From Chloroflexota bacterium (GTDB lineage Bacteria; Chloroflexota; Anaerolineae; Promineifilales; Promineifilaceae): 7,395 bases of DNA. The stretch is from contig CAUJGI010000296.1 in assembly GCA_963169155.1 (NCBI GenBank), positions 1-7,395 on the forward strand, given 5' to 3'. This document shows, piece after piece, positions 1 through 6,007 of this stretch. Position 1 is the first letter of the stretch; each line of letters opens with the position of its first letter. Both the position numbers and the translations under genes were made by a program. Below the pieces are notes generated by a model that ran no database searches, was not told where the DNA came from, and saw nothing but the letters and a program-made list of their open reading frames with translations.

Positions 1-44
1 GCCCGTTAGCGAACACCTTCCAGCCATTTGAATAATTCACAGGG

Positions 45-72
45 AACGCCTCAGCCAAGCTGGGGCGTTTTT
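45..72 (+). terminator. Rho-independent terminator for a plus-strand gene entering from the left
   Basis: Positions 45-55 pair with 59-69 in an 11-bp stem (AACGCC...GGCGTT outside, with one G-T pair in the middle and a 3-base loop). It is followed on the plus strand by a run of five T (68-72). The T-run lies on the plus strand only: on the minus strand the stem is followed by CCCTGTG, so the hairpin is poorly formed as an intrinsic terminator for prmA. The likely job is to stop a convergent plus-strand transcript just before the prmA stop codon. It may also protect the 3' end of the chaperone mRNA. Structure is seen in the sequence; function is inferred. Confidence 0.7.
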
Positions 73-1003
73 ACTTTTCCGGGGAAACGATGAGGCAAAC
101 CCAGTCGCGCACCTGGATTTTTTCGATGACATGGCCGCCAGCACGGGTAACGGCCGTTACTACAACCTCCAGCTGCTCTTCAATAATCCCACTCAAAATC
201 AGCTTGCCACCCGGTGCCACGTACGCCATCAAACGGTCGTTGTCAAACAGCGACACGATGACGTGCGCCAAAATATTCACCACCACGATGTCCCAAGAAG
301 TTAGCGGCACGTCGGCCAGCATCCCTTCATGCACGTGAATCGAATCGATATGGTTTTGGGCCGCATTGTTTTGGGTGGTTTCTACCGCCAGAAAATCAGT
401 GTCAAACGCGCGAACGGCCCCCGCCCCCAGCTTCACGGCGGCAATGGCCAGGATGCCCGATCCGGTGCCCACGTCCAGCACAGAACTACCGGGCTTCACT
501 TCCTGTTCCAGCGCCTGCAAGCACATCTGCGTGGTTGGATGCAAACCGGTGCCAAAGGCCATGCCGGGGTCCAGCACCAGCACCACGTCGCCTGGCTGGG
601 CAAAATCACCGTCATCGGTGTTACGTCCGTTTTCCACCCAACTGGGCTGAATCCAAATTCTCTTGCCTATACGAAAAGGGTGGTAGTGGGCTTTCCAGGC
701 GTTGGCCCAATCTTCTTCTTTGAGCTGGCGAAAGGTGGGCGGGGGAATGGGATACAGACGCCCCATGTGGTAAAGAATTTCTTCCAGACGCTGGCGCAGT
801 TCGGGGGTATCTTCCCCTTCTGGGACATAAATTTTGACGGTAACGGCCGTTTCCAAAGCATCCGGCGCGGGGTTCGTTTCGTCACCCAGCTGCTCTAAAA
901 CCACACCATCATTGTAGGCAAACGGCCGTAACACTTCCGCCACGGCCTCGGCCCCTTCCCCATCGGTAATGACACTGACTTCCAACCAATACGTTGTGGT
1001 CAT
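71..1003 (-). CDS. prmA: Ribosomal protein L11 methyltransferase
   Basis: PrmA transfers methyl groups from S-adenosylmethionine to amino groups of ribosomal protein L11 in the cytoplasm. The 310-residue length is normal for the family. Residues 1-100 form the variable N-terminal L11-recognition part. The family motif LDPGMAFGTGLHPTTQM lies at about 144-160, followed by the Rossmann-fold SAM-binding motif VLDVGTGSGILAIAA (175-189) and the catalytic-loop NIL (243-245). The ATG at 1003 directly follows the dnaJ TAG with no gap. An AGGA ribosome-binding site (1010-1013) lies inside the end of dnaJ, 6 bases from the ATG, so translation is probably coupled to dnaJ. prmA after dnaJ is the classic hrcA-operon order. 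The gene carries three copies of the palindrome ACGGCCGT and a 24-bp segment (841-864) repeated exactly in dnaK. Confidence 0.95.
   Translation of the reverse strand: MTTTYWLEVSVITDGEGAEAVAEVLRPFAYNDGVVLEQLGDETNPAPDALETAVTVKIYVPEGEDTPELRQRLEEILYHMGRLYPIPPPTFRQLKEEDWANAWKAHYHPFRIGKRIWIQPSWVENGRNTDDGDFAQPGDVVLVLDPGMAFGTGLHPTTQMCLQALEQEVKPGSSVLDVGTGSGILAIAAVKLGAGAVRAFDTDFLAVETTQNNAAQNHIDSIHVHEGMLADVPLTSWDIVVVNILAHVIVSLFDNDRLMAYVAPGGKLILSGIIEEQLEVVVTAVTRAGGHVIEKIQVRDWVCLIVSPEK
841..864. repeat. 24-bp direct repeat, copy 1 (in prmA)
   Basis: This segment is identical over 24 bases to 2395-2418 in dnaK and contains one ACGGCCGT palindrome (843-850). In both genes the minus strand reads the segment in the same frame as codons for (D)ALETAV, although the proteins are unrelated at these sites. 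Confidence 0.8.
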
Positions 1004-2155
1004 CTAAAATCCTAGGACATTGCGCAGTTGGTCCCAAAGACCCCGTTCACCCCGCGGCACAACTTCTTTGCCCAGCGTACGCGAAAGTTTCTGGAAAAGT
1101 TCTTTTTGTTCGTCGGTCAGCTTTTGCGGAATGGCAACCTGGATCAGCACATGTTGGTCGCCACGACCCATCGGCGCGCCACGCCCGGAACGATCCAGGC
1201 GAGGCACACCCTTGTTGCGCAGCCGGAAAACTTTGCCCGGCTGCGTACCGGGCGGAATATCCAACGGTTCGTCACCATCCAGGGTTGGCACCATGATGCT
1301 GTCGCCCAGCGCGGCCTGCGCCACGTTGATGTGCAGATCAAGGTAGATGTCCTCGCCCCGCCGTCGGAAATAGTCGTGCGCCTTCACGTCGATCACCACA
1401 AACAAGTTGCCGGGCGGCCCACCATCCTGACCCGGCCCGCCTTCACCAGTAAGCCGGATTTGGGTATCGCTGTCCACCCCCGGCGGCACTTTTACCTTCA
1501 GGGAGCGCACTTCATTCACCTGCTTCTGGCCATTGCAGGTAGGGCAAACCTCTGGAATCAGCTCACCCGTACCGTTGCAGGTGGTGCAGGTGGTAACATT
1601 TACAAAGGAACCCAGAATAGATTGCTGCACGCGGCGCACCTCGCCCGATCCGTTGCAGGTGGTGCAAGGAATTGGGCTGCTGCCTGGCCTGGCTCCGCTG
1701 CCATGGCAGGTAGCACACGTTTCGGGGCGGCGAAGTTCAACGTCTTTCTCCACGCCAAACACGGCCTCTTCGAAAGATATGGTGAGGTCGGTGCGCAGGT
1801 CCATGCCGCGTCGTGGTCCACGTCGGCGGCGACGGTTGCCGCCAAACCCGGCGTTAAACAGCTCTTCAAAAATGTCGCTGATGTTGCCAAAGCCACCACC
1901 TTCAAAACCGCCAAAACCACCGGCCCCGTTTTCTACCCCGGCGTGGCCATAGGTGTCGTACATGTTGCGCTTCCGTTCATCAGAGAGTATCTCGTAGGCG
2001 CGTTGTATCTCTTTGAACTTATCTTCAGCGCCATGATCTTTATTGACGTCTGGATGATATTGGCGTGCCAATTTGCGATACGCTTTTTTGATTTCTTCTT
2101 TGGAAGCGCCGTGGGCAACGCCTAACACGTCATAAAAGTCTTGTTGTGTGGCCAT
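1004..2155 (-). CDS. dnaJ: Chaperone protein DnaJ (Hsp40, type I)
   Basis: DnaJ is the J-domain co-chaperone that delivers unfolded substrates to DnaK and stimulates its ATPase. All parts of a full-length type I DnaJ are present in 383 residues. The J domain (1-70) has the HPD triad at 34-36. A Gly/Phe-rich linker runs from about 76 to 106, followed by an Arg-rich stretch (107-116). Four zinc-binding cysteine motifs begin at 147 (CATCHGSG), 164 (CTTCNGSG), 190 (CTTCNGTG) and 204 (CPTCNGQK). The C-terminal substrate-binding region follows. All eight cysteines are kept, but the last motif has Lys where the family usually has Gly. The ATG at 2155 is supported by an AAGGA ribosome-binding site (2161-2165) 5 bases upstream and by the standard N-terminus, QDFYDVLGV. 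The stop TAG abuts the prmA ATG. It is the only complete gene here without a copy of the ACGGCCGT palindrome. Confidence 0.97.
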   Translation of the reverse strand: MATQQDFYDVLGVAHGASKEEIKKAYRKLARQYHPDVNKDHGAEDKFKEIQRAYEILSDERKRNMYDTYGHAGVENGAGGFGGFEGGGFGNISDIFEELFNAGFGGNRRRRRGPRRGMDLRTDLTISFEEAVFGVEKDVELRRPETCATCHGSGARPGSSPIPCTTCNGSGEVRRVQQSILGSFVNVTTCTTCNGTGELIPEVCPTCNGQKQVNEVRSLKVKVPPGVDSDTQIRLTGEGGPGQDGGPPGNLFVVIDVKAHDYFRRRGEDIYLDLHINVAQAALGDSIMVPTLDGDEPLDIPPGTQPGKVFRLRNKGVPRLDRSGRGAPMGRGDQHVLIQVAIPQKLTDEQKELFQKLSRTLGKEVVPRGERGLWDQLRNVLGF

Positions 2156-2174
2156 AGCTGTCCTTAAAAATCAA

Positions 2175-2219
2175 AGATTTCGCAGACGGCCACGAAGCTC
2201 GTTTTGGTCTGCGAAATCT
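2175..2219 (-). terminator. dnaK-dnaJ intergenic hairpin, possible attenuator
   Basis: A perfect 13-bp inverted repeat pairs 2175-2187 with 2207-2219 (minus-strand arms AGATTTCGCAGAC and GTCTGCGAAATCT). The 19-base loop contains a second 4-bp mini-stem (2192-2195 with 2199-2202). On the minus strand the stem is followed by TTGATTTTT (2166-2174) and then by the dnaJ ribosome-binding site AAGGA (2161-2165). The T-rich tract is imperfect, so this resembles a leaky intrinsic terminator or an mRNA processing and stability element that lowers DnaJ relative to DnaK. It could instead be a copy of a dispersed extragenic palindrome. The structure is clear; the role is inferred. Confidence 0.6.
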
Positions 2220-2245
2220 AAAATCATGCAAAATATTTATGAGGA

Positions 2246-4150
2246 TCAGGCGTCGCTATACTCGCCTTCAATTACATCCTCATCGCCTTTCGTGTCGCCG
2301 CTGGGGTCACCGTTGGCGGCCGAACCGGCTGCGCCCGGCTGCGGCTGCTGGTACATGGCGGCACCTGCTTCGTTGAGGACACTTTGGAGCTTATTAACGG
2401 CCGTTTCCAAAGCATCCGCATCGCCACCGCCAGATAACACCTGCTTCACGGCATCAATCTGGCTCTGCACGGCGGCTTTGGTGGGTTCCGGCAGCTGTTG
2501 ACCATTGTCCTGCAAGAACTTCTCGGCGCTGTAAACGGCCGAATCCGCCTTGTTGCGCGCCTCTACCTGCCTACGCCGCTGCTCATCCTCAGTCGCGTGC
2601 GACTCCGCATCCTGCACCATGCGCTCAATTTCCGTATCGGTTAAACCGCTCGACGGAATAATTTGCATCGCCTGCTGCTTGCCGGTAGCTTTGTCAGCGG
2701 CCGTTACGTTCAAAATACCGTCGGCGTTGATGTCAAACGTTACCTCAATCTGCGGCACGCCGCGCGGTGCCGGGGGGATGCCATCCAGAATGAACTTACC
2801 CAGGCTCTTGTTGTCTGCCGCCATCTGGCGCTCGCCCTGCGTCACGTGAATTTCCACCTGGGTCTGGCTGTCGGAAGCGGTGGAGAAGACCTGGCTTTTC
2901 TTGGTGGGGATGGTGGTATTGCGCTCAATCAGCGGCGTGGCCACACCACCCAGCGTTTCGATGCTGAGGGTCAACGGGGTCACGTCCAGCAGCAGCACAT
3001 CTTTCACGTCGCCACCCAGCACACCCGCCTGAATCGCCGCGCCAATGCCGACCACCTCGTCGGGATTCACACCCTTGTGTGGCTCTTTGCCAAAGAACTG
3101 GCGCACCGCTTCCTGAATGGCGGGCACACGGGTCATACCGCCCACCAAAACCACCTGGGTGATGTCGCTCTTGGAAACACCCGCATCTTTCAGCGCCTGG
3201 CGGCACTGCTCGATGGAGCGCATCACCAGAACATCCGACAGCTGCTCAAACTTGGCGCGGGATAAGGTAAGGTTCAAATGTTTGGGGCCAGTGGCATCAG
3301 CGGTGATGTAGGGCAGATTGAGCTCGGTCTGCATGGTGGTAGACAGTTCAATCTTGGCCTTTTCGGCAGATTCACGCAAACGCTGCAGCGCCTGGCGGTC
3401 CACGCGCAGGTCAATGCCCTGGTCCATTTTAAACTGCTCGGCGGCCCAGTCGATAATCTTCTGGTCGAAGTCGTCGCCGCCCAGGAAGGTGTCGCCATTG
3501 GTGGATTTCACTTCAAAAACGCCGTCGCCCACTTCCAGGATGGAAATATCGAAGGTGCCGCCACCCAAATCGTAGACGGCAATCAGCTCATCTGCCTTAC
3601 TGCCCAGGCCATAAGCCAGGGAAGAGGCGGTTGGCTCATTTACAATGCGCAGCACTTCCAGACCGGCAATCTTGCCTGCGTCTTTGGTGGCCTGCCGTTG
3701 GGTGTCGTTAAAGTAAGCGGGCACGGTGATGACCGCCTGGGTCACTGGCTGGCCCAGATACGCTTCGGCATCTGCCTTAATTTTTTGCAGGACCATCGCG
3801 GAAACTTCCGGCGGGGAATATTCACGTTCGTTCAAAACCACGCGCACATCGCCGTTAGGCGCTTTCCGCACTTCGTAGGGGGCATATTTGATGGCTTTTT
3901 GCACCACGGGATCATCAAATTTACGCCCCATGAAGCGCTTTACGGAAAACACGGTGTTGAGCGGATTGATGACCGCCTGGCGCTTGGCCACCTGCCCCAC
4001 CAATCGTTCGCCGGTTTTGGTATTGATGGCAACGATAGAGGGAAAGGTACGGCCGCCTTCTGCGCTGGAAATGACAACCGGTTCACCGCCTTCCATCACG
4101 GCCGCTACGGAGTTAGTAGTTCCTAAATCGATTCCAATTATTTTGCCCAT
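2246..4150 (-). CDS. dnaK: Chaperone protein DnaK (Hsp70)
   Basis: DnaK is the ATP-driven Hsp70 chaperone of the cytoplasm and the central member of this operon. It works with DnaJ and GrpE encoded on either side. The 634-residue length is normal. All three Hsp70 signatures are visible: IDLGTTNS (7-14), VYDLGGGTFDISIL (192-205) and VVLVGGMTRVPAIQE (333-347). The interdomain linker DVLLLDVTPL (384-393) leads into the substrate-binding domain, then a helical lid and a Gly/Ala/Gln/Pro-rich tail ending DEDVIEGEYSDA. Residues 80-115 include the extra stretch in the nucleotide-binding domain typical of diderm DnaKs. Small departures are SIETLGG for the usual GIETLGG after the linker, and PTASSLAYGL for PTAAALAYGL. 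The ATG at 4150 has AAGGA (4161-4165) 10 bases upstream and lies 25 bp after grpE. A 24-bp segment at 2395-2418 (codons for DALETAV, 579-585) is identical to one in prmA. Confidence 0.98.
   Translation of the reverse strand: MGKIIGIDLGTTNSVAAVMEGGEPVVISSAEGGRTFPSIVAINTKTGERLVGQVAKRQAVINPLNTVFSVKRFMGRKFDDPVVQKAIKYAPYEVRKAPNGDVRVVLNEREYSPPEVSAMVLQKIKADAEAYLGQPVTQAVITVPAYFNDTQRQATKDAGKIAGLEVLRIVNEPTASSLAYGLGSKADELIAVYDLGGGTFDISILEVGDGVFEVKSTNGDTFLGGDDFDQKIIDWAAEQFKMDQGIDLRVDRQALQRLRESAEKAKIELSTTMQTELNLPYITADATGPKHLNLTLSRAKFEQLSDVLVMRSIEQCRQALKDAGVSKSDITQVVLVGGMTRVPAIQEAVRQFFGKEPHKGVNPDEVVGIGAAIQAGVLGGDVKDVLLLDVTPLTLSIETLGGVATPLIERNTTIPTKKSQVFSTASDSQTQVEIHVTQGERQMAADNKSLGKFILDGIPPAPRGVPQIEVTFDINADGILNVTAADKATGKQQAMQIIPSSGLTDTEIERMVQDAESHATEDEQRRRQVEARNKADSAVYSAEKFLQDNGQQLPEPTKAAVQSQIDAVKQVLSGGGDADALETAVNKLQSVLNEAGAAMYQQPQPGAAGSAANGDPSGDTKGDEDVIEGEYSDA
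2395..2418. repeat. 24-bp direct repeat, copy 2 (in dnaK)
   Basis: This is identical to 841-864 in prmA, in the same orientation and codon phase. It lies in the DnaK C-terminal helical lid (residues about 578-585) and includes the palindrome copy at 2397-2404. Confidence 0.8.
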
Positions 4151-4175
4151 TTTTTATTATTCCTTGTATTTATTT

Positions 4176-4760
4176 TTACGCGGCTACGACAACGAGAGAC
4201 GGCCGTATCACACGATCCCCAATTTTGTACCCGGTTTGCAGGACGCGGCAAACCACCCCACTTTCGTACGCGTCGGTCACTTCCTGGGTAATAGCTTCGT
4301 GCAGGTTCGGGTCAAATGGCTGCCCAACAGCTTCAATAGGGGTGACATTAAATGTATCCAGCGTCGCAAAAAGCTTCCGCTGCACCAGCTGCATGCCTTC
4401 CAGCCAGCTATGTTCCTGAATTTCTGCGGGCAGATTGTCCATCGCCCGATCAAAATCATCCACGATCGGCAGCAGCTTGTCGATGACGTTGGCCGTGGCA
4501 TTGCTGTAGGCATCCATGCGCTGCTTATCCATGCGCTTCCGGGCATTGGCAAACTCCGCCTGGCTGCGCATCCAGCGATCTTTGTAATCCTCGGCCTCGG
4601 CCTGGGCCATGGCAAGCTGTTGTTCCAGGGTTGGCAGTTCGGCTGCCTCGGCAGCGGCCGTTTCTGCCTGAGCCTCAGCCATCCCTTCCTGGTTGGTGGC
4701 CTCTACTTCTAGTTCTTCAACAACATCTTGAATTTCTTCAGCTTTTGTCTGGTCATTCAC
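4176..4760 (-). CDS. grpE: Nucleotide exchange factor GrpE
   Basis: GrpE is the homodimeric cofactor that releases ADP from DnaK and resets the folding cycle. The protein has an acidic Ala/Glu-rich N-terminal tail and a long coiled-coil helix (about residues 45-95, including EDYKDRWMRSQAEFANARKR). The beta domain ends with the family signature VLQTGYKIGDRVIRPSLVVVA. Two in-frame GTG start codons lie close together, at 4766 and 4760. I prefer 4760 (194 residues) because the ribosome-binding site GAGAGG (4770-4775) is 9 bases from it but only 3 from the upstream GTG; starting at 4766 would add two residues. The ribosome-binding site overlaps the hrcA stop codon, which suggests translational coupling. 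dnaK follows after 25 bp. The ACGGCCGT palindrome at 4199-4206 supplies the codons of the conserved IRPS near the C-terminus. Confidence 0.95.
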   Translation of the reverse strand: MNDQTKAEEIQDVVEELEVEATNQEGMAEAQAETAAAEAAELPTLEQQLAMAQAEAEDYKDRWMRSQAEFANARKRMDKQRMDAYSNATANVIDKLLPIVDDFDRAMDNLPAEIQEHSWLEGMQLVQRKLFATLDTFNVTPIEAVGQPFDPNLHEAITQEVTDAYESGVVCRVLQTGYKIGDRVIRPSLVVVAA

Positions 4761-4769
4761 AAGCACTTA

Positions 4770-4775
4770 CCTCTC
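4770..4775 (-). promoter_or_regulatory. grpE ribosome-binding site that decides its start
   Basis: The minus strand reads GAGAGG immediately after the T of the hrcA TAG codon. It sits 3 bases from the GTG at 4766 and 9 bases from the GTG at 4760. The usual spacing of 5 to 9 bases favours the second GTG. This is a sequence-based preference, not proof. Confidence 0.65.
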
Positions 4776-5818
4776 TAAACAGACTCTTTGCGGTCTGGGT
4801 CTTCCAAATAATAATCGTAAACGAAGCCACTCATCAGATTGGCGACGTATTGCACGGCGGCGACGTTACGGCCGTAGGACATCCGCGTTGGGCCAATGAC
4901 GGCCACGGTGCCGCTGAATTGGTCAGCCACACCATAGCGGGACAAAATAATCGAGCAATCTTTTAGCTCTTCCCAACGGCCGTCGCCACCAATCACTACC
5001 TGCACCCCACCGGGCGATGTTTGCGTTTCGGCCAGCACATTGGCCAGCAGGGTCCGTTCTTCCAGCACACGCACAGCCTGCCGGGTGCCCGCATCCTCCA
5101 CAATGTTCATCAGCCCATCGCGGTAAATTTCAGTAATGGTGCGGGTGTCAGAACGCCGCAGCGCTTCAAGCGTCAGCCTGGCCACGTCCGATTCTAGCTC
5201 ATCCAGATGGCCCGTATTCATACGATACACAGCCTCATCATACGTGGCATCCGCCAGCAGCAAATTCATGCGATCGGCCGCCGCGCTGAGGCGCCCCTGA
5301 GAAAGCGGTTCAGCTAAAGTCAGCATTTGCTGCTTCACCTCACCGCCATACAACACCAAAATCATCAGCACCAGGCGTCCCTGCGTAGAAATCAGTTGGA
5401 GATGTTTAAACCGGTTGGAACGGGGACGCGGGGCTGTTACAAAACTGGCCCCTAAAGAAGTACGCGCCAGGATGGCGGCGGCCAGCTTCATCCACTGGTC
5501 TAGATCAAGCCGGGCCTGGTGGAACTGGTGCCGAATCATCTGCTCTTCATGCACCGGCAGGCGAAACTCGCCCAGCAGCTTTTGCACAAAATAACGATAC
5601 CCCACTTCGGTGGGAATGCGTCCGGCCGAGGTGTGCAGTTGGACCAGATAGCCCATTTCATCCATGGCCGCCAGTTCATGGCGTACGGTCGCTGAGCTTA
5701 CGTCCAGTTCATACTGCTCAACCAGCCCTTTCGAGCTAACCGGCTGACCAGTTTCGACATAGGTACGAACCACCAAACCTAATATTTTTTCTTGTCGATC
5801 GGTCAGTATTTCAAACAT
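4775..5818 (-). CDS. hrcA: Heat-inducible transcription repressor HrcA
   Basis: HrcA is the dimeric repressor of class I heat-shock operons. It binds CIRCE and needs chaperonin (GroEL) help to fold, which links expression to the load of misfolded protein. The winged-helix DNA-binding domain occupies about residues 1-75: LTDRQEKIL at the start, the recognition-helix region SSATVRHELAAMDEMGYL, and the hallmark HTSAGRIPTEVGYRYFV. The rest is the GAF-like and dimerisation part. The ATG at 5818 gives 347 residues, normal for the family, and the conserved MFEILTDRQ start. The frame stays open upstream to an ATG at 5935, but that codon lies at or before the predicted transcription start and the extension would be encoded by CIRCE itself, so it is rejected. 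No good ribosome-binding site precedes 5818, so initiation may be weak. Two ACGGCCGT palindromes lie in the 3' part (4868 and 4976). Confidence 0.95.
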   Translation of the reverse strand: MFEILTDRQEKILGLVVRTYVETGQPVSSKGLVEQYELDVSSATVRHELAAMDEMGYLVQLHTSAGRIPTEVGYRYFVQKLLGEFRLPVHEEQMIRHQFHQARLDLDQWMKLAAAILARTSLGASFVTAPRPRSNRFKHLQLISTQGRLVLMILVLYGGEVKQQMLTLAEPLSQGRLSAAADRMNLLLADATYDEAVYRMNTGHLDELESDVARLTLEALRRSDTRTITEIYRDGLMNIVEDAGTRQAVRVLEERTLLANVLAETQTSPGGVQVVIGGDGRWEELKDCSIILSRYGVADQFSGTVAVIGPTRMSYGRNVAAVQYVANLMSGFVYDYYLEDPDRKESV

Positions 5819-5840
5819 TTTGCGTTTCGACGGACAGACA

Positions 5841-5878
5841 ATGAGACTAGTGTTGCCGCCTGCAATTCCTAGTCTCAT
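5841..5878 (-). promoter_or_regulatory. Hairpin in the hrcA 5' leader
   Basis: A perfect 10-bp inverted repeat (ATGAGACTAG at 5841-5850 and CTAGTCTCAT at 5869-5878) encloses 18 bases with a nested 4-bp stem, TTGC (5853-5856) with GCAA (5862-5865). It lies between CIRCE and the hrcA start codon, ending 22 bases before the ATG. It is transcribed as part of the ~110-base leader. It could be an mRNA-stabilising 5' hairpin, a temperature-sensitive structure, or a second protein-binding site. The sequence does not choose between these. Confidence 0.55.
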
Positions 5879-5895
5879 GTATGAATGATATTTGG

Positions 5896-5922
5896 TTAGC
5901 ACTCTTGCTTTTTGAGTGCTAA
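5896..5922 (-). promoter_or_regulatory. CIRCE operator (HrcA binding site)
   Basis: The sequence matches the CIRCE consensus perfectly: TTAGCACTC, a 9-base spacer, then GAGTGCTAA. It begins about 9 bases downstream of the predicted transcription start and upstream of hrcA. HrcA bound here would block promoter clearance, giving autogenous repression that is relieved by heat. Site identity is established knowledge applied to a perfect match. Confidence 0.97.
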
Positions 5923-5937
5923 AAGGGTGCTTCAAAT

Positions 5938-5966
5938 ATCATAACATGCCGCCAAACAGGCGTCAA
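5938..5966 (-). promoter_or_regulatory. Sigma-70-type promoter of the hrcA-grpE-dnaK-dnaJ-prmA operon
   Basis: On the minus strand a -35 box TTGACG (5966-5961) is followed by a 17-bp spacer and a -10 box TATGAT (5943-5938). A TG one base before the -10 makes it an extended -10. The predicted transcription start is near 5931, directly before CIRCE. Use of a housekeeping-type promoter under HrcA control is typical of this operon class. I see no other convincing promoter inside the operon. Confidence 0.85.
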
Positions 5967-6007
5967 ATAAGAACCATGTTAGATCAGGGGGTAAAAACAG
6001 GTGAGAA

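Noticed and set aside
3..35. Possible tail of a plus-strand gene (frame ending TAA at 33-35, or TGA at 29-31 in another frame)
   Set aside because: About ten codons are too few to call a gene; only the terminator beyond it hints that one exists.
204..211. Fourth zinc motif of DnaJ with Lys in place of Gly, as a possible defect
   Set aside because: All zinc-binding cysteines are intact and this position varies in the family, so a functional change is unlikely. Coordinates given are residue numbers of DnaJ.
329..898. Plus-strand open frame of 189 codons
   Set aside because: It is a shadow of prmA on the opposite strand, with no ribosome-binding site or family signal.
1540..1720. Repetitive GTTGCAGGTGGTGCA-like sequence
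   Set aside because: These are the codons of the four DnaJ zinc-finger motifs (CxxCxGxG), so the repetition is explained by the protein.
1028..2125. Plus-strand open frame of 365 codons
   Set aside because: It lies opposite dnaJ, which is complete with all domains; the translated product resembles no family and reflects codon bias of the real gene.
3278..4126. Plus-strand open frame of 282 codons
   Set aside because: It is antisense to the highly conserved DnaK nucleotide-binding domain and has no recognisable motif.
3888..4712. Plus-strand open frame spanning dnaK and grpE
   Set aside because: It crosses the junction of two well-supported minus-strand genes and its product is low-information.
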